Positions 1-8,300 of a DNA stretch of 11,849 nucleotides are shown here, piece after piece. A program made the position numbers and the translations under genes. Numbering within the stretch: the first letter of the stretch is position 1; every line of letters begins with the position of its first letter. This DNA is from Acidimicrobiales bacterium (lineage in GTDB: Bacteria; Actinomycetota; Acidimicrobiia; Acidimicrobiales; JABEUL01), in assembly GCA_027451605.1 (NCBI GenBank), contig DAIDJA010000023.1, positions 1 to 11,849 of the forward strand, in the 5' to 3' direction. The notes beneath the pieces are model-generated. The model saw nothing but the letters and a program-made list of their open reading frames with translations, searched no databases and was not told where the DNA came from.

Positions 1-3000
1 CTCCCAATGTAGCTACGCCGAACTGTCCCAGCCCGTATATTCTTTCAAGTTATGCGGTACCGACGGGGGGGAACAGTCCTTATGTGGTGTGTTCAACAAT
101 GAGACCGGTCGGAACTAACGAATTTTCGAATAGATTCAGTTCATTTGACGGAACCCCGTTGGAATCAGACGTTACAATTCCGGTTGTCGGACACGATAAT
201 CTGCCGTTGGTAACACTAATATCGGGGGGTGACGGAACTCAAAATAATTTTGAGTCAACTTCGGTTAACACGGCTACCAACTATTTGGGACAGTATGGAG
301 ATTCTAGTGCCCAGACATTGGGTTCCATAATAAACAATGCTTATTTTGCCGAGCTGGGATATGCCGCTTTAACCTATACCCCAAGGGGGATAGGCGGCTC
401 CTGCGGAATAGTGAATTCCAATATGCCCTATTCCGTCTATAGTTACCAGATTGATCCAAATTGCAAACAGATATCAGCCGTTTCGTGTCCGAGCTCAACA
501 ACATGCGTGGCTTTAGACAGCCACGGGAATGAGGTTGTCTTAACGGTGGATTATTCGGGAACCACAATAATAGGTACCTCGGAGGAATTTTATTCAGTCG
601 GGGATGCAAATGCATTTCAGAGCCTGTCTTGTTACACCGGTTCAGAGTTCTGTGCGGCAGTCGATGACGCGGGTAACATATATTATTCGAGTAATGCAAC
701 TTCTACTTCACCGAATTGGGCAGAAGTATCGTCTGGTTATAGCTATCCCATGACATCTATAGATTGCACCGCAGTCGATATATGTTATTTGGCAAATTCA
801 AACGGATATGTATTTTATCTTTCGGTGGGATCAGGTGGAGCGACTGTCGAATCAGATCAGGTGGATTCCAACTATTCGATTAACTCAATTTACTGCACCC
901 CTGTTAATTCTGTGGCAACATGTGTAGCAGGGGATTCTGCCGGGCAGACATTCATATTTGACTATGTCTCAGGCAATGGTTCAAACGGTTTTTCAACAAC
1001 TTCGGGACCAGTTGTTATTGATCAGACAGCTAACGGAAATCTTAATTTTCAGATACCGATTGATTCAATATCGTGTACGGCTTCAATGGCTCTATGTGTA
1101 GCCGGAGACTTTAAGGGCAACGTATGGCTATCATCAGACGTTCTAAGCACTTCTGTGAGCTGGGCATCTGTAAATTTGTCCGGTGCACCTCTAATTTCTG
1201 CTCAATGTCTGTCAAATTCCGCCTGCTATCTTTCAGATTCGTCGGGAAATCTTTTCTACGCTTCTTCGCCGTCTGCCGGATCTTCTGCTTGGGTTACATA
1301 CAGCATTGAGACCGCCAAGCAGGTTGAGACGACATCATGTTATTCGGTGGCCACAACACTGTGTGTGGCAGTAGACAACACGGGAACCATATTACCGACT
1401 GTAAATCCCGCTACTTCAAATTGGGAGGCGATTACCAACAATTCAATCTCATGTGTCAGCTCAACATTTTGTGCTGAATCTGACTCTTTTGGATCCTATC
1501 GAACTTATAACGGTACAAGCTGGTCAGCTCCCGTATCGGTCGATTTAGCCAATTCGCTGACTTCAATCTCCTGTGTATCTGCAAGTTTCTGTCTGAGTTC
1601 AGATAATAAGGGTTATGTATTTGAAATTACCGGCTCGGGCACATATGAGGGTTGGAACGGTACCTCATTTGTTTCAACTGAGCCTCAAGGAGGTTGGACT
1701 GTTGCCGATTCGGCTTTAGGAAACTACCATTCGATTGCTTCAGTATCTTGCATATCTTCTACTCAATGCGCTATAGTCGATAATATGGGAGGTTATATTA
1801 GTTTTAACGGCTCTGTCTTTTATCAAGATGACCTAGACCAGGAAAATCCTCTGAGTTCAGTATCTTGTGTATCGTCGTCTCAACAAAGCTGTTTCGTATT
1901 GGATGCAAATACATCAAAGCTAGAGTATTATGATGTTACGAGCCCTTTTTCGAATTCTTTAGCCGCCTTAGCTTCAACGCCTGAGATTACCCAGGAAAGT
2001 TTTAGTCATATAGCTGACAGAAGATATGAAACACATGATTTACAAGAGTTAATCTCAAATTTAATTTCAAATGGTGTTGCAAATCCATCTCAACTGGTAG
2101 CGATCGGAGACTCTTACGGAGGGCTGCAGACCCTGGAATTGGCCTTTGCAAATAAATCTATAATTGAGCCCAACGGCTACAGTGTCTCTTGGGAGGTAAA
2201 TAATACGCCCATCAGTCTTGCAGCTGCCATCCCGGAAATGACGGGAACCGATTGGTTTTCAAATATTGCACCCAACGGCGCAAATTCTGATCAAACGTTG
2301 ATTCAAGGAGGCAATCCGGACATTCCCATAGGAAATATCAATAAGCAGATTCAATCCTTAGTGACGGGCATCGTGACAGGCGAAACTCAAGAGCCTCCCC
2401 AGGGGTCTCAGGATAATTATATTTCTTTGTTTAATGAACTATCGGCAGGGCAGTCCGCTCAGTCCATCACCGCAATTACAAATGAGGAGACCGTGCTCAA
2501 TGACTTTCATTCCGTGTTATATGAGCCCGTACCGACAACTGCCGTACCGATCTATGCTCTCCAGGGCACAACCGATCTGTTTTTCACCCCAACCTATATA
2601 CAGGAGTTAATTAATAAACTAACCGGGACAGATCCCAGCTATCCCATTTCGTCCTATTATTCAAGCTTCGGACATTCAATGCTTCAGGTTCCGGGTTACT
2701 TTCAGGAAGGGTTTCAGCTTGCGGTCAATTGGCTGAATTCGGTAATGTCCGGCAATATACCAAGTAATAACGTAACAGTTGCGGTGACCGATTGCAGCGG
2801 AGGAACGGATGCCGCAATTTTTTCCGGTCCCACTTTAAACTATCTACTTCAGGGAACCTTAAGTCTGTCTTTTGGCGCAGGGGGGAATATAACGCCAAAC
2901 AACCAGGCATTTGATTCGGGTGGACCCTGTAGTATGCCTAATACGGGATTTGTGGGATATACTGCCCTTAATCAGTCCACGGTAACGATTCCGATCGGAA

Positions 3001-5258
3001 ACTTAACAGCCACTGGTGATACCAACAATAATTCATCTTCGATAATATTGACAGGAGGAGTAGTCGTAAATGCCACATTATTAAACTACGGGATTGACGA
3101 GAACTTAATAGCCGTCTTATATGACGTATCTCCCACCGGCAAGTATCAGGAGATAACCTCGGGTCCCTATAAGATTAACGCCGCTACTACCGGATCGGTA
3201 TCTTTTGAACTGTTCCCAGACGGATGGGTACTTCAACCCGGTCACAAACTGGCGGTAGTTCTTACGAATAGATCAAATCAGTTTTCATCGGATCAGGTTC
3301 CCACAGACATCATAAATTCCCTCAGATCAGTTTCCTGTGTTTCAATAAGTTTTTGTATGGCAGTCGATAATGCCGGTGAGAGCTATAGCTATAACGGATC
3401 AGCCTGGAGTATAAATCCCACCGGGGATACAAACCCTTTGACGTCAGTGTCATGTTTGGTATCCGGATCTACCAACTTCTGTATGGCAGTGGACACTTTA
3501 GGTAATTATCTGACCTACAACGGATCAGCCTGGAGTATAAATCCCACCGGGGATACAAACCCTTTGACGTCAGTGTCATGTGTTTCAATAAGTTTCTGTA
3601 TTTCAGCAGACTTAACCGGAAACATGCTTTATTATAACGGAACGTCATTTAGTTCAGTTGCAAGGGTTTCAAACTATACGATTAAATCAGTTTCCTGTGT
3701 TTCAATAAGTTTTTGCATGGCAGTCGATAATAACGGTAATGCATATGTTTGTAGCGGTACCGGCTGTGACTCATCGCCCCCTGTATTTACCAAGACTTCG
3801 GCTACGGGTGTAACTGATCCCATTAATTCGGTCTCGTGTTTATCTGCTGATTTCTGTAGTGCAGTGGATAACTACGGAAATGCGCTAAGTTATAACGGAT
3901 CAATTTGGAATTCACCGATTTCAATAGACCCATCGAATTCACTTAGTTCAATATCTTGTGTCAGTTCAATTACTACCGAATGTATAGCAACCGACTATGC
4001 CGGAAATATAATAATCGGAACCTATTCGTCATCTGTTTTAAGGTTTGCTTCTCCTGAACTAACGGATAAATCTTTAAACAATATCGGAAACTTTATTACA
4101 TCAGTATCATGTCTGACTGGTTTCTGTATGGCAGTTGATGCCTCCGGTAATTTCTTGTGGACTTCGACTTATTTAAACTGGATCCCTCCGGCACAGATAA
4201 TCGGTAATCAGACAAATTTCACCTCTATATCCTGCTTTAGCTATAACAGCTACAGTGACTGTATCGGAGTTAATTTAAAAGGACAGGCAGACTTTTATAG
4301 CGGGGAGAGCGGCATCTGGATTCCGCAAAATATAACTTCAAATAGTTTGGAGTCGGTAGGCTGTACTACCGATACCTCGGTATTGTGTGTAGCGGGTGAC
4401 AATAATGGAAATGTCTACACGATGACTCTCGTATCGGGACAACCAACCTGGAGTGCGGCAATGTCAATCGATGGTTCTAATAGCATCACTTCAATATCCT
4501 GTTCATCCACTAATCTCTGTGTGGCAGTGGATAATTCCGGGAATGTTTATTATTCGACGGCACCGGCCACATGGGGTACAAGCAATTACTTCCAAATTGA
4601 TACTAATAAGTCCCTAACTTCTGTCTCCTGTCCCACTGATACCTTCTGTGCCGCAGTGGATAATTCCGGGAATGAATTTTACTCAATTACGCCGACTATT
4701 AAAGGAACTTGGAGCTCCACTAACAATAATATTGATTCATCCAATCAACTTAATTCAATTTCTTGCACTATAAATACCACAAAATATGTCTGCACTACGG
4801 TAGATAACGCAGGAAATGTCCTAAGTAATCCGGACAGCAGTTCTTCAACTTCAAGTTGGTCTATCCTCAAAGGGGTATATCCAAATCCAGATTTAACTTC
4901 AATTTCCTGTGCTCCAGGCTTATCTCCCACTAATGTGATTTCTCAGTGTGAAGTTACCGATAATAATTCAAATGTATTTAATCTTTTGTATACGACAAGT
5001 CCGGCTCCATATAAATCAAGCTGGTCATCTCCGTCTTATCAGGGAGCCTTGGATCAGAATATAAACAATTCCTCTTCACCTTTTCCTCAGATATCCTGTT
5101 TTAATACGGCATATCCGGCTTCAGGCAGTCTTCCGGATAATTTCAGCTGTTTTGAAGTTGACAATGCGGGGAATGGATTTGTATATAACGGATCTTCCTG
5201 GTCAAATACCTCAGGTCTGTATGTTTCAAACATTACTTTAACTATTCCGGAACTATGA
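1..5258 (+). CDS. X-Pro dipeptidyl-peptidase/CocE-type alpha/beta-hydrolase with two paired-cysteine repeat arrays, 5' end missing
   Basis: The frame (codons from base 3) is open to the left edge, so the N-terminus and any signal peptide lie outside; the GTG at 84 is only the first start-like codon. Residue numbers below count from it. Residues 17-108 carry the first hydrolase part ('SSFDGTPLESDVTIP', then 'TPRGIGGSCG' at 99-108). A repeat array fills about 128-637. The hydrolase resumes at 'HIADRRYETHD' (642-652). The catalytic triad is likely Ser677 in GDSYGG, Asp831 in 'QGTTDLFF' and His864 in 'SSFGHSM'. Residues about 895-1070 resemble the beta-sandwich domain that follows the catalytic domain in CocE and X-Pro peptidases. 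A second array fills 1080-1724. Family members hydrolyse peptide or ester bonds; the substrate here cannot be told. No wall anchor is visible at the C-terminus. Confidence is high for the hydrolase superfamily and moderate for the S15-like assignment. Confidence 0.8.
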   Translation, partial: PNVATPNCPSPYILSSYAVPTGGNSPYVVCSTMRPVGTNEFSNRFSSFDGTPLESDVTIPVVGHDNLPLVTLISGGDGTQNNFESTSVNTATNYLGQYGDSSAQTLGSIINNAYFAELGYAALTYTPRGIGGSCGIVNSNMPYSVYSYQIDPNCKQISAVSCPSSTTCVALDSHGNEVVLTVDYSGTTIIGTSEEFYSVGDANAFQSLSCYTGSEFCAAVDDAGNIYYSSNATSTSPNWAEVSSGYSYPMTSIDCTAVDICYLANSNGYVFYLSVGSGGATVESDQVDSNYSINSIYCTPVNSVATCVAGDSAGQTFIFDYVSGNGSNGFSTTSGPVVIDQTANGNLNFQIPIDSISCTASMALCVAGDFKGNVWLSSDVLSTSVSWASVNLSGAPLISAQCLSNSACYLSDSSGNLFYASSPSAGSSAWVTYSIETAKQVETTSCYSVATTLCVAVDNTGTILPTVNPATSNWEAITNNSISCVSSTFCAESDSFGSYRTYNGTSWSAPVSVDLANSLTSISCVSASFCLSSDNKGYVFEITGSGTYEGWNGTSFVSTEPQGGWTVADSALGNYHSIASVSCISSTQCAIVDNMGGYISFNGSVFYQDDLDQENPLSSVSCVSSSQQSCFVLDANTSKLEYYDVTSPFSNSLAALASTPEITQESFSHIADRRYETHDLQELISNLISNGVANPSQLVAIGDSYGGLQTLELAFANKSIIEPNGYSVSWEVNNTPISLAAAIPEMTGTDWFSNIAPNGANSDQTLIQGGNPDIPIGNINKQIQSLVTGIVTGETQEPPQGSQDNYISLFNELSAGQSAQSITAITNEETVLNDFHSVLYEPVPTTAVPIYALQGTTDLFFTPTYIQELINKLTGTDPSYPISSYYSSFGHSMLQVPGYFQEGFQLAVNWLNSVMSGNIPSNNVTVAVTDCSGGTDAAIFSGPTLNYLLQGTLSLSFGAGGNITPNNQAFDSGGPCSMPNTGFVGYTALNQSTVTIPIGNLTATGDTNNNSSSIILTGGVVVNATLLNYGIDENLIAVLYDVSPTGKYQEITSGPYKINAATTGSVSFELFPDGWVLQPGHKLAVVLTNRSNQFSSDQVPTDIINSLRSVSCVSISFCMAVDNAGESYSYNGSAWSINPTGDTNPLTSVSCLVSGSTNFCMAVDTLGNYLTYNGSAWSINPTGDTNPLTSVSCVSISFCISADLTGNMLYYNGTSFSSVARVSNYTIKSVSCVSISFCMAVDNNGNAYVCSGTGCDSSPPVFTKTSATGVTDPINSVSCLSADFCSAVDNYGNALSYNGSIWNSPISIDPSNSLSSISCVSSITTECIATDYAGNIIIGTYSSSVLRFASPELTDKSLNNIGNFITSVSCLTGFCMAVDASGNFLWTSTYLNWIPPAQIIGNQTNFTSISCFSYNSYSDCIGVNLKGQADFYSGESGIWIPQNITSNSLESVGCTTDTSVLCVAGDNNGNVYTMTLVSGQPTWSAAMSIDGSNSITSISCSSTNLCVAVDNSGNVYYSTAPATWGTSNYFQIDTNKSLTSVSCPTDTFCAAVDNSGNEFYSITPTIKGTWSSTNNNIDSSNQLNSISCTINTTKYVCTTVDNAGNVLSNPDSSSSTSSWSILKGVYPNPDLTSISCAPGLSPTNVISQCEVTDNNSNVFNLLYTTSPAPYKSSWSSPSYQGALDQNINNSSSPFPQISCFNTAYPASGSLPDNFSCFEVDNAGNGFVYNGSSWSNTSGLYVSNITLTIPEL
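465..1994 (+). repeat. Array 1: 11 paired-cysteine repeats inserted in the hydrolase catalytic domain
   Basis: Protein repeats of about 36-60 residues share the pattern S-[VI]-S-C-x(4-10)-C-x-A-x-D-x-x-G-N followed by a variable stretch often holding an aromatic or Trp. I count 11 units (residues about 128-637 from the GTG at 84). They begin at 'ISAVSC', 'SLSC', 'TSIDC', 'NSIYC', 'DSISC', 'ISAQC', 'ETTSC', 'NSISC', 'TSISC', 'ASVSC' and 'SSVSC'. Each unit has two closely spaced cysteines that could form a disulfide, which fits an extracellular location. The length and D-x-x-G-N core resemble beta-propeller blades, but the fold is inferred. The units of this array are more divergent from each other than those of array 2. 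Confidence 0.75.
3326..3371 (+). repeat. 46-bp near-exact repeat, copy 1 (partner 3686-3731)
   Basis: Bases 3326-3371 match 3686-3731 at 45 of 46 positions (the difference is T at 3356, C at 3716), offset 360 bases or 120 codons. They encode the Cys-pair core 'SVSCVSISFCMAVDN'. A third, shorter match to the same core lies near 3582-3604. Confidence 0.9.
3393..3455 (+). repeat. 63-bp exact direct repeat, copy 1
   Basis: Bases 3393-3455 are identical to 3519-3581, an offset of 126 bases (42 codons, one repeat unit). The copy covers the end of one paired-cysteine unit and the start of the next (protein 'NGSAWSINPTGDTNPLTSVS'). Identity at silent positions shows recent duplication or conversion rather than selection on protein alone. 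Confidence 0.95.
3519..3581 (+). repeat. 63-bp exact direct repeat, copy 2
   Basis: Second copy of the exact 63-base repeat at 3393-3455. Identity ends at 3582 (G here, T at 3456), and at the left edge at 3518 (C here, T at 3392). Confidence 0.95.
3686..3731 (+). repeat. 46-bp near-exact repeat, copy 2 (partner 3326-3371)
   Basis: Partner of the repeat at 3326-3371, with one difference. It lies three repeat units further along array 2. Confidence 0.9.
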
Positions 5259-5328
5259 AAAATCTTACAAGTTTAAACAAAAAACACATTAGAAAATAAA
5301 ATTTGGTGAAATTGAGATAAAATACCAT

Positions 5329-5335
5329 AAGGAGG
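5329..5335 (+). promoter_or_regulatory. Strong Shine-Dalgarno for the secreted mosaic gene
   Basis: AAGGAGG lies four bases before the ATG at 5340 and fixes the start of the second large gene. The whole gap 5259-5339 is AT-rich. I see no convincing terminator hairpin or promoter in it, so read-through from the hydrolase gene is likely. Confidence 0.85.
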
Positions 5336-5339
5336 CATA

Positions 5340-8300
5340 ATGAAGCTGTTAAAGTCAATAATCCTTAAACTGCCGGCTATATTAATTACGACTTCAATAA
5401 TATTGGCTTTGTTTACCTTTCAAACCCTTACTTCAAACAACAAAGCCTATGGAGCAACCACATCGACCGGCAGTCTGATTCCTCCCGGAGCCATATCAGA
5501 TTACCTGTATCACATTTCAGGAGGCGGGACAACAACTATTTCCCCCACGGGAACCCCGGCAGACCAGGCCCTCATACAGAGGGAAGAAGGAATGGCAGTT
5601 GATTCAAGCGGAAATATATTTTTCACACAGGCAGGCAATTCGGCGTGGGGCTCTCAGGTGGATATGGAACCTGCGGTATCGGGAACTTATTTCGGTCAGT
5701 CCATGACAAAAGGCAACATATATCGCATATCCGGTGACGGAAGTCCGGACACACAAACCATAACCGGAATAGGGGGTCCGGCTCTTTCATCTTCGGGGAT
5801 ATTTGGAAATGTCTATGTCGACAAATATGACAATGTATACATATGGGGGTACGGATGTTCTAATTTCATGATACCCAATGTTCCGGGAACTTATTTCGGA
5901 GTTTCGATGCAGCAGGGATACATTTATCAGGTAGTTGGTACATATCCGACTACCTGCACTGTCGGAAACAATGAAAACGACGTACCCGCTACTCAAGCTG
6001 AGTTTGGTTATACAAACTCCGTTTATCCAATTGCTGTTGATCAAAACGGAAATATCTATATTGCCGACGGTTCCAATGACGTTGTTGACATGGTTCCGAC
6101 TGATTCGGGTACCTATTTCGGCATATCGATGAAAGCAGGCTATATCTATACGATAGTGGGGGTTAATATGCCATATGGTTCCGCCAACTGTCCGACTGCG
6201 ACATCTCCTCCCGTTTTCGGATCTTCAATTAAGACTTTTGAATTTTTATTCTGCAGCCCTAATAACATATCCGTGGATTCCGAAGGCAATTTGGTGATCT
6301 ATGACAACTATACTGAATTTGTCCCCGTTTCATCGGGCACTTATTTCGGTCAGTCCATGACGGCAGATAACGTCTATAAAGTAGCGGGAGGTCCCAACCG
6401 TTATAATTATTATGTCCCTTACCTAAGCGGAGTTCCGGCAAGTGATATCGGGGACATCGGCACTTCCGTTGTATCGGGTAACGATAATATCTATTTTTCG
6501 ACGGGAACCACCATAGACATGATGCCGGAAACTTCGGGAACCTATTACGGTATAAATATGACTGCCGACAATATCTATACGATCGGCGGATATTTTTTAC
6601 TTGGTTGTGCCGGAAACCCCTCTTCCATTAAAGCCACATTGGACCCCTGGTGTAACAGTACTACCCCGAATGCTTTTGCGGTAGATACCGCGGGGAATGT
6701 TTACTCACCCCACTTCATTTATCGGTCTGGAAATTATTCCACTTATATCGATGCAATAGTTAATTCCGGGGTAAGTTCAGCAGCTTCCCCCGATGCCCCC
6801 GTGGCACTGTCCACCAATAGCTCAACTGCAACTGATCTTTCATTGTCTTGGGCCGGAGGTGAAGACGGAGGATCCTATATCTCCGACTATAAGGTGACCA
6901 CTAGTCTTTACGGATCTTCAAATCCTTCTACTTACGATACGGGATCTTTTAGTCAGGCCTATACAAATTCTTCTCTGGTTCAAGGCGATACTTATACCTT
7001 TTCGGTAACGGGAGTAAATGCCTACGGTACTTCACCGGCTTCTGAATCTCTTCCGATAACCATGTCTCCCACTGTACCGGATAGTCCCAGATATAGTAGT
7101 ATTTCCCAAGGTTTGGACTCAGTCACTTTATCTTGGACCGGTTCTGTCCCAAGTGGAGCAACTGCCATTAAGGATTATATGATAGCCGTCTATGATCTAA
7201 ACGGCACCTATCAGGTGATAGATACCGGTTCGGTTGGAACATCTTATACCGTAACGGGTCTTTTGCCCAATAACTATTACTATTTTGAAGTCAGTGCAGA
7301 AAACTCATCCGGCTGGGGTCCTTCCAGTTATCCCTTTTTTTCATCACCTGCAACTTCTCCGTCTGCTCCCACTTCGGTAGGGGTAACTTCTGTTGCAAAC
7401 GGTCTACAGATATCCTGGAGTCCCCCTTCGGATAACGGAGGTTCACCGATAACCGGCTATGAACTTGTCGCAAACCCCTCTACCGGAACTTCTTCAACCA
7501 TAAATCTCGGTAATGTCACAACATATACCGATACTTCCCTTAGCGTGGGAACCAATTATACATTTAATGTCATAGCTACCAATGTAGCCGGAAACTCTTC
7601 TTTATCGGCTCCATCCAATCAGATGACCGATGGAGTTCCTTCTGCTCCCAACATAGTAAATGCCGAAGGTGGGTCTTCTGTCATAGATGTTTTATGGAAC
7701 ACTCCTTCAAATGTAGGAGCGTCTGCCATAACAGACTATATTGTTACCGAATATCCCGGTAGTTCGGCTCCGATAACTATCGATACTCATTCGAGCTCCA
7801 ATATTCTGACGTTGAGTTCAATGTCAGAAAGTACAGCATACGGGTTTAGCGTAACATCTGTTAACTCCTACGGTGATTCGACTCCTTCCGTAGAGTCAAA
7901 CCTTACGGTTCCGGCATCACAGCCCGGTCCGCCGACAGAGTTCTATGTAATATCTTCATCTTCGGTGGGACCTTATCTGATTGCGGATATCTATATTGAC
8001 TATCCGGAGATAGCCCCCTTGAACGTCACGGGTTACTATATTCCTCAATGTACTCCTTCTGCCATAGGTATCGACTCATCACAGGTCTATACTCCAAATT
8101 GCGGCGCTAATGCTCCGTACACTGTTGCCTCTCAAAATGGCTCTTATAGTTCTTCTTACTCGATTTCTTACTCGCCATCGGGCGGCACTACCTGTACTTT
8201 TTGTCCGAACGGTATACTTCAAGCCAGTCCGCCCGTTACAACCACAACTTCGGTTGCCGGAGGAATTACTTTAACTGTCAGCAATACATCGGGCAATACC

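Larger units (their letters stand above)
3321..5255 (+). repeat. Array 2: 14 C-terminal paired-cysteine repeats of the hydrolase
   Basis: Residues 1080-1724 (from the GTG at 84) consist of about 14 units of the same family as array 1. The pattern is clearer here: 'SVSCVSISFCMAVD', then x-x-G-N, then a 'YNGSxWS'-like strand in several units. Unit lengths run from about 39 to over 60 residues; the last two are longest. Fourteen units could make two seven-bladed propellers, but that is inference from count alone. The array runs to the stop codon with no anchor or sorting motif after it. Confidence 0.75.

Noticed and set aside
84..86. GTG at 84 as the true start of the hydrolase gene
   Set aside because: The frame stays open upstream to the window edge, no Shine-Dalgarno precedes the GTG, and a signal peptide expected for such a Cys-rich protein is absent after it.
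304..699. 131-codon open frame on the minus strand within the hydrolase gene
   Set aside because: It lies antisense to a well-supported coding frame, its product is rich in Arg, Asn and His with no recognisable domain, and no ribosome binding site stands out.
465..5255. Could the DNA repeats be a CRISPR or another non-coding array?
   Set aside because: The repeats are in-frame protein repeats of variable length, with divergent DNA outside a few recent copies and an uninterrupted reading frame.
5303..5323. Possible promoter (TAAAAT at 5318-5323 with TTGGTG at 5303-5308)
   Set aside because: The spacing between boxes is only about nine bases, and the transcript would begin within the Shine-Dalgarno sequence of the gene.
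5787..6132. Short overlapping open frames on both strands inside the propeller region
   Set aside because: They overlap a frame with clear repeated protein motifs and show none of their own; they are chance frames.
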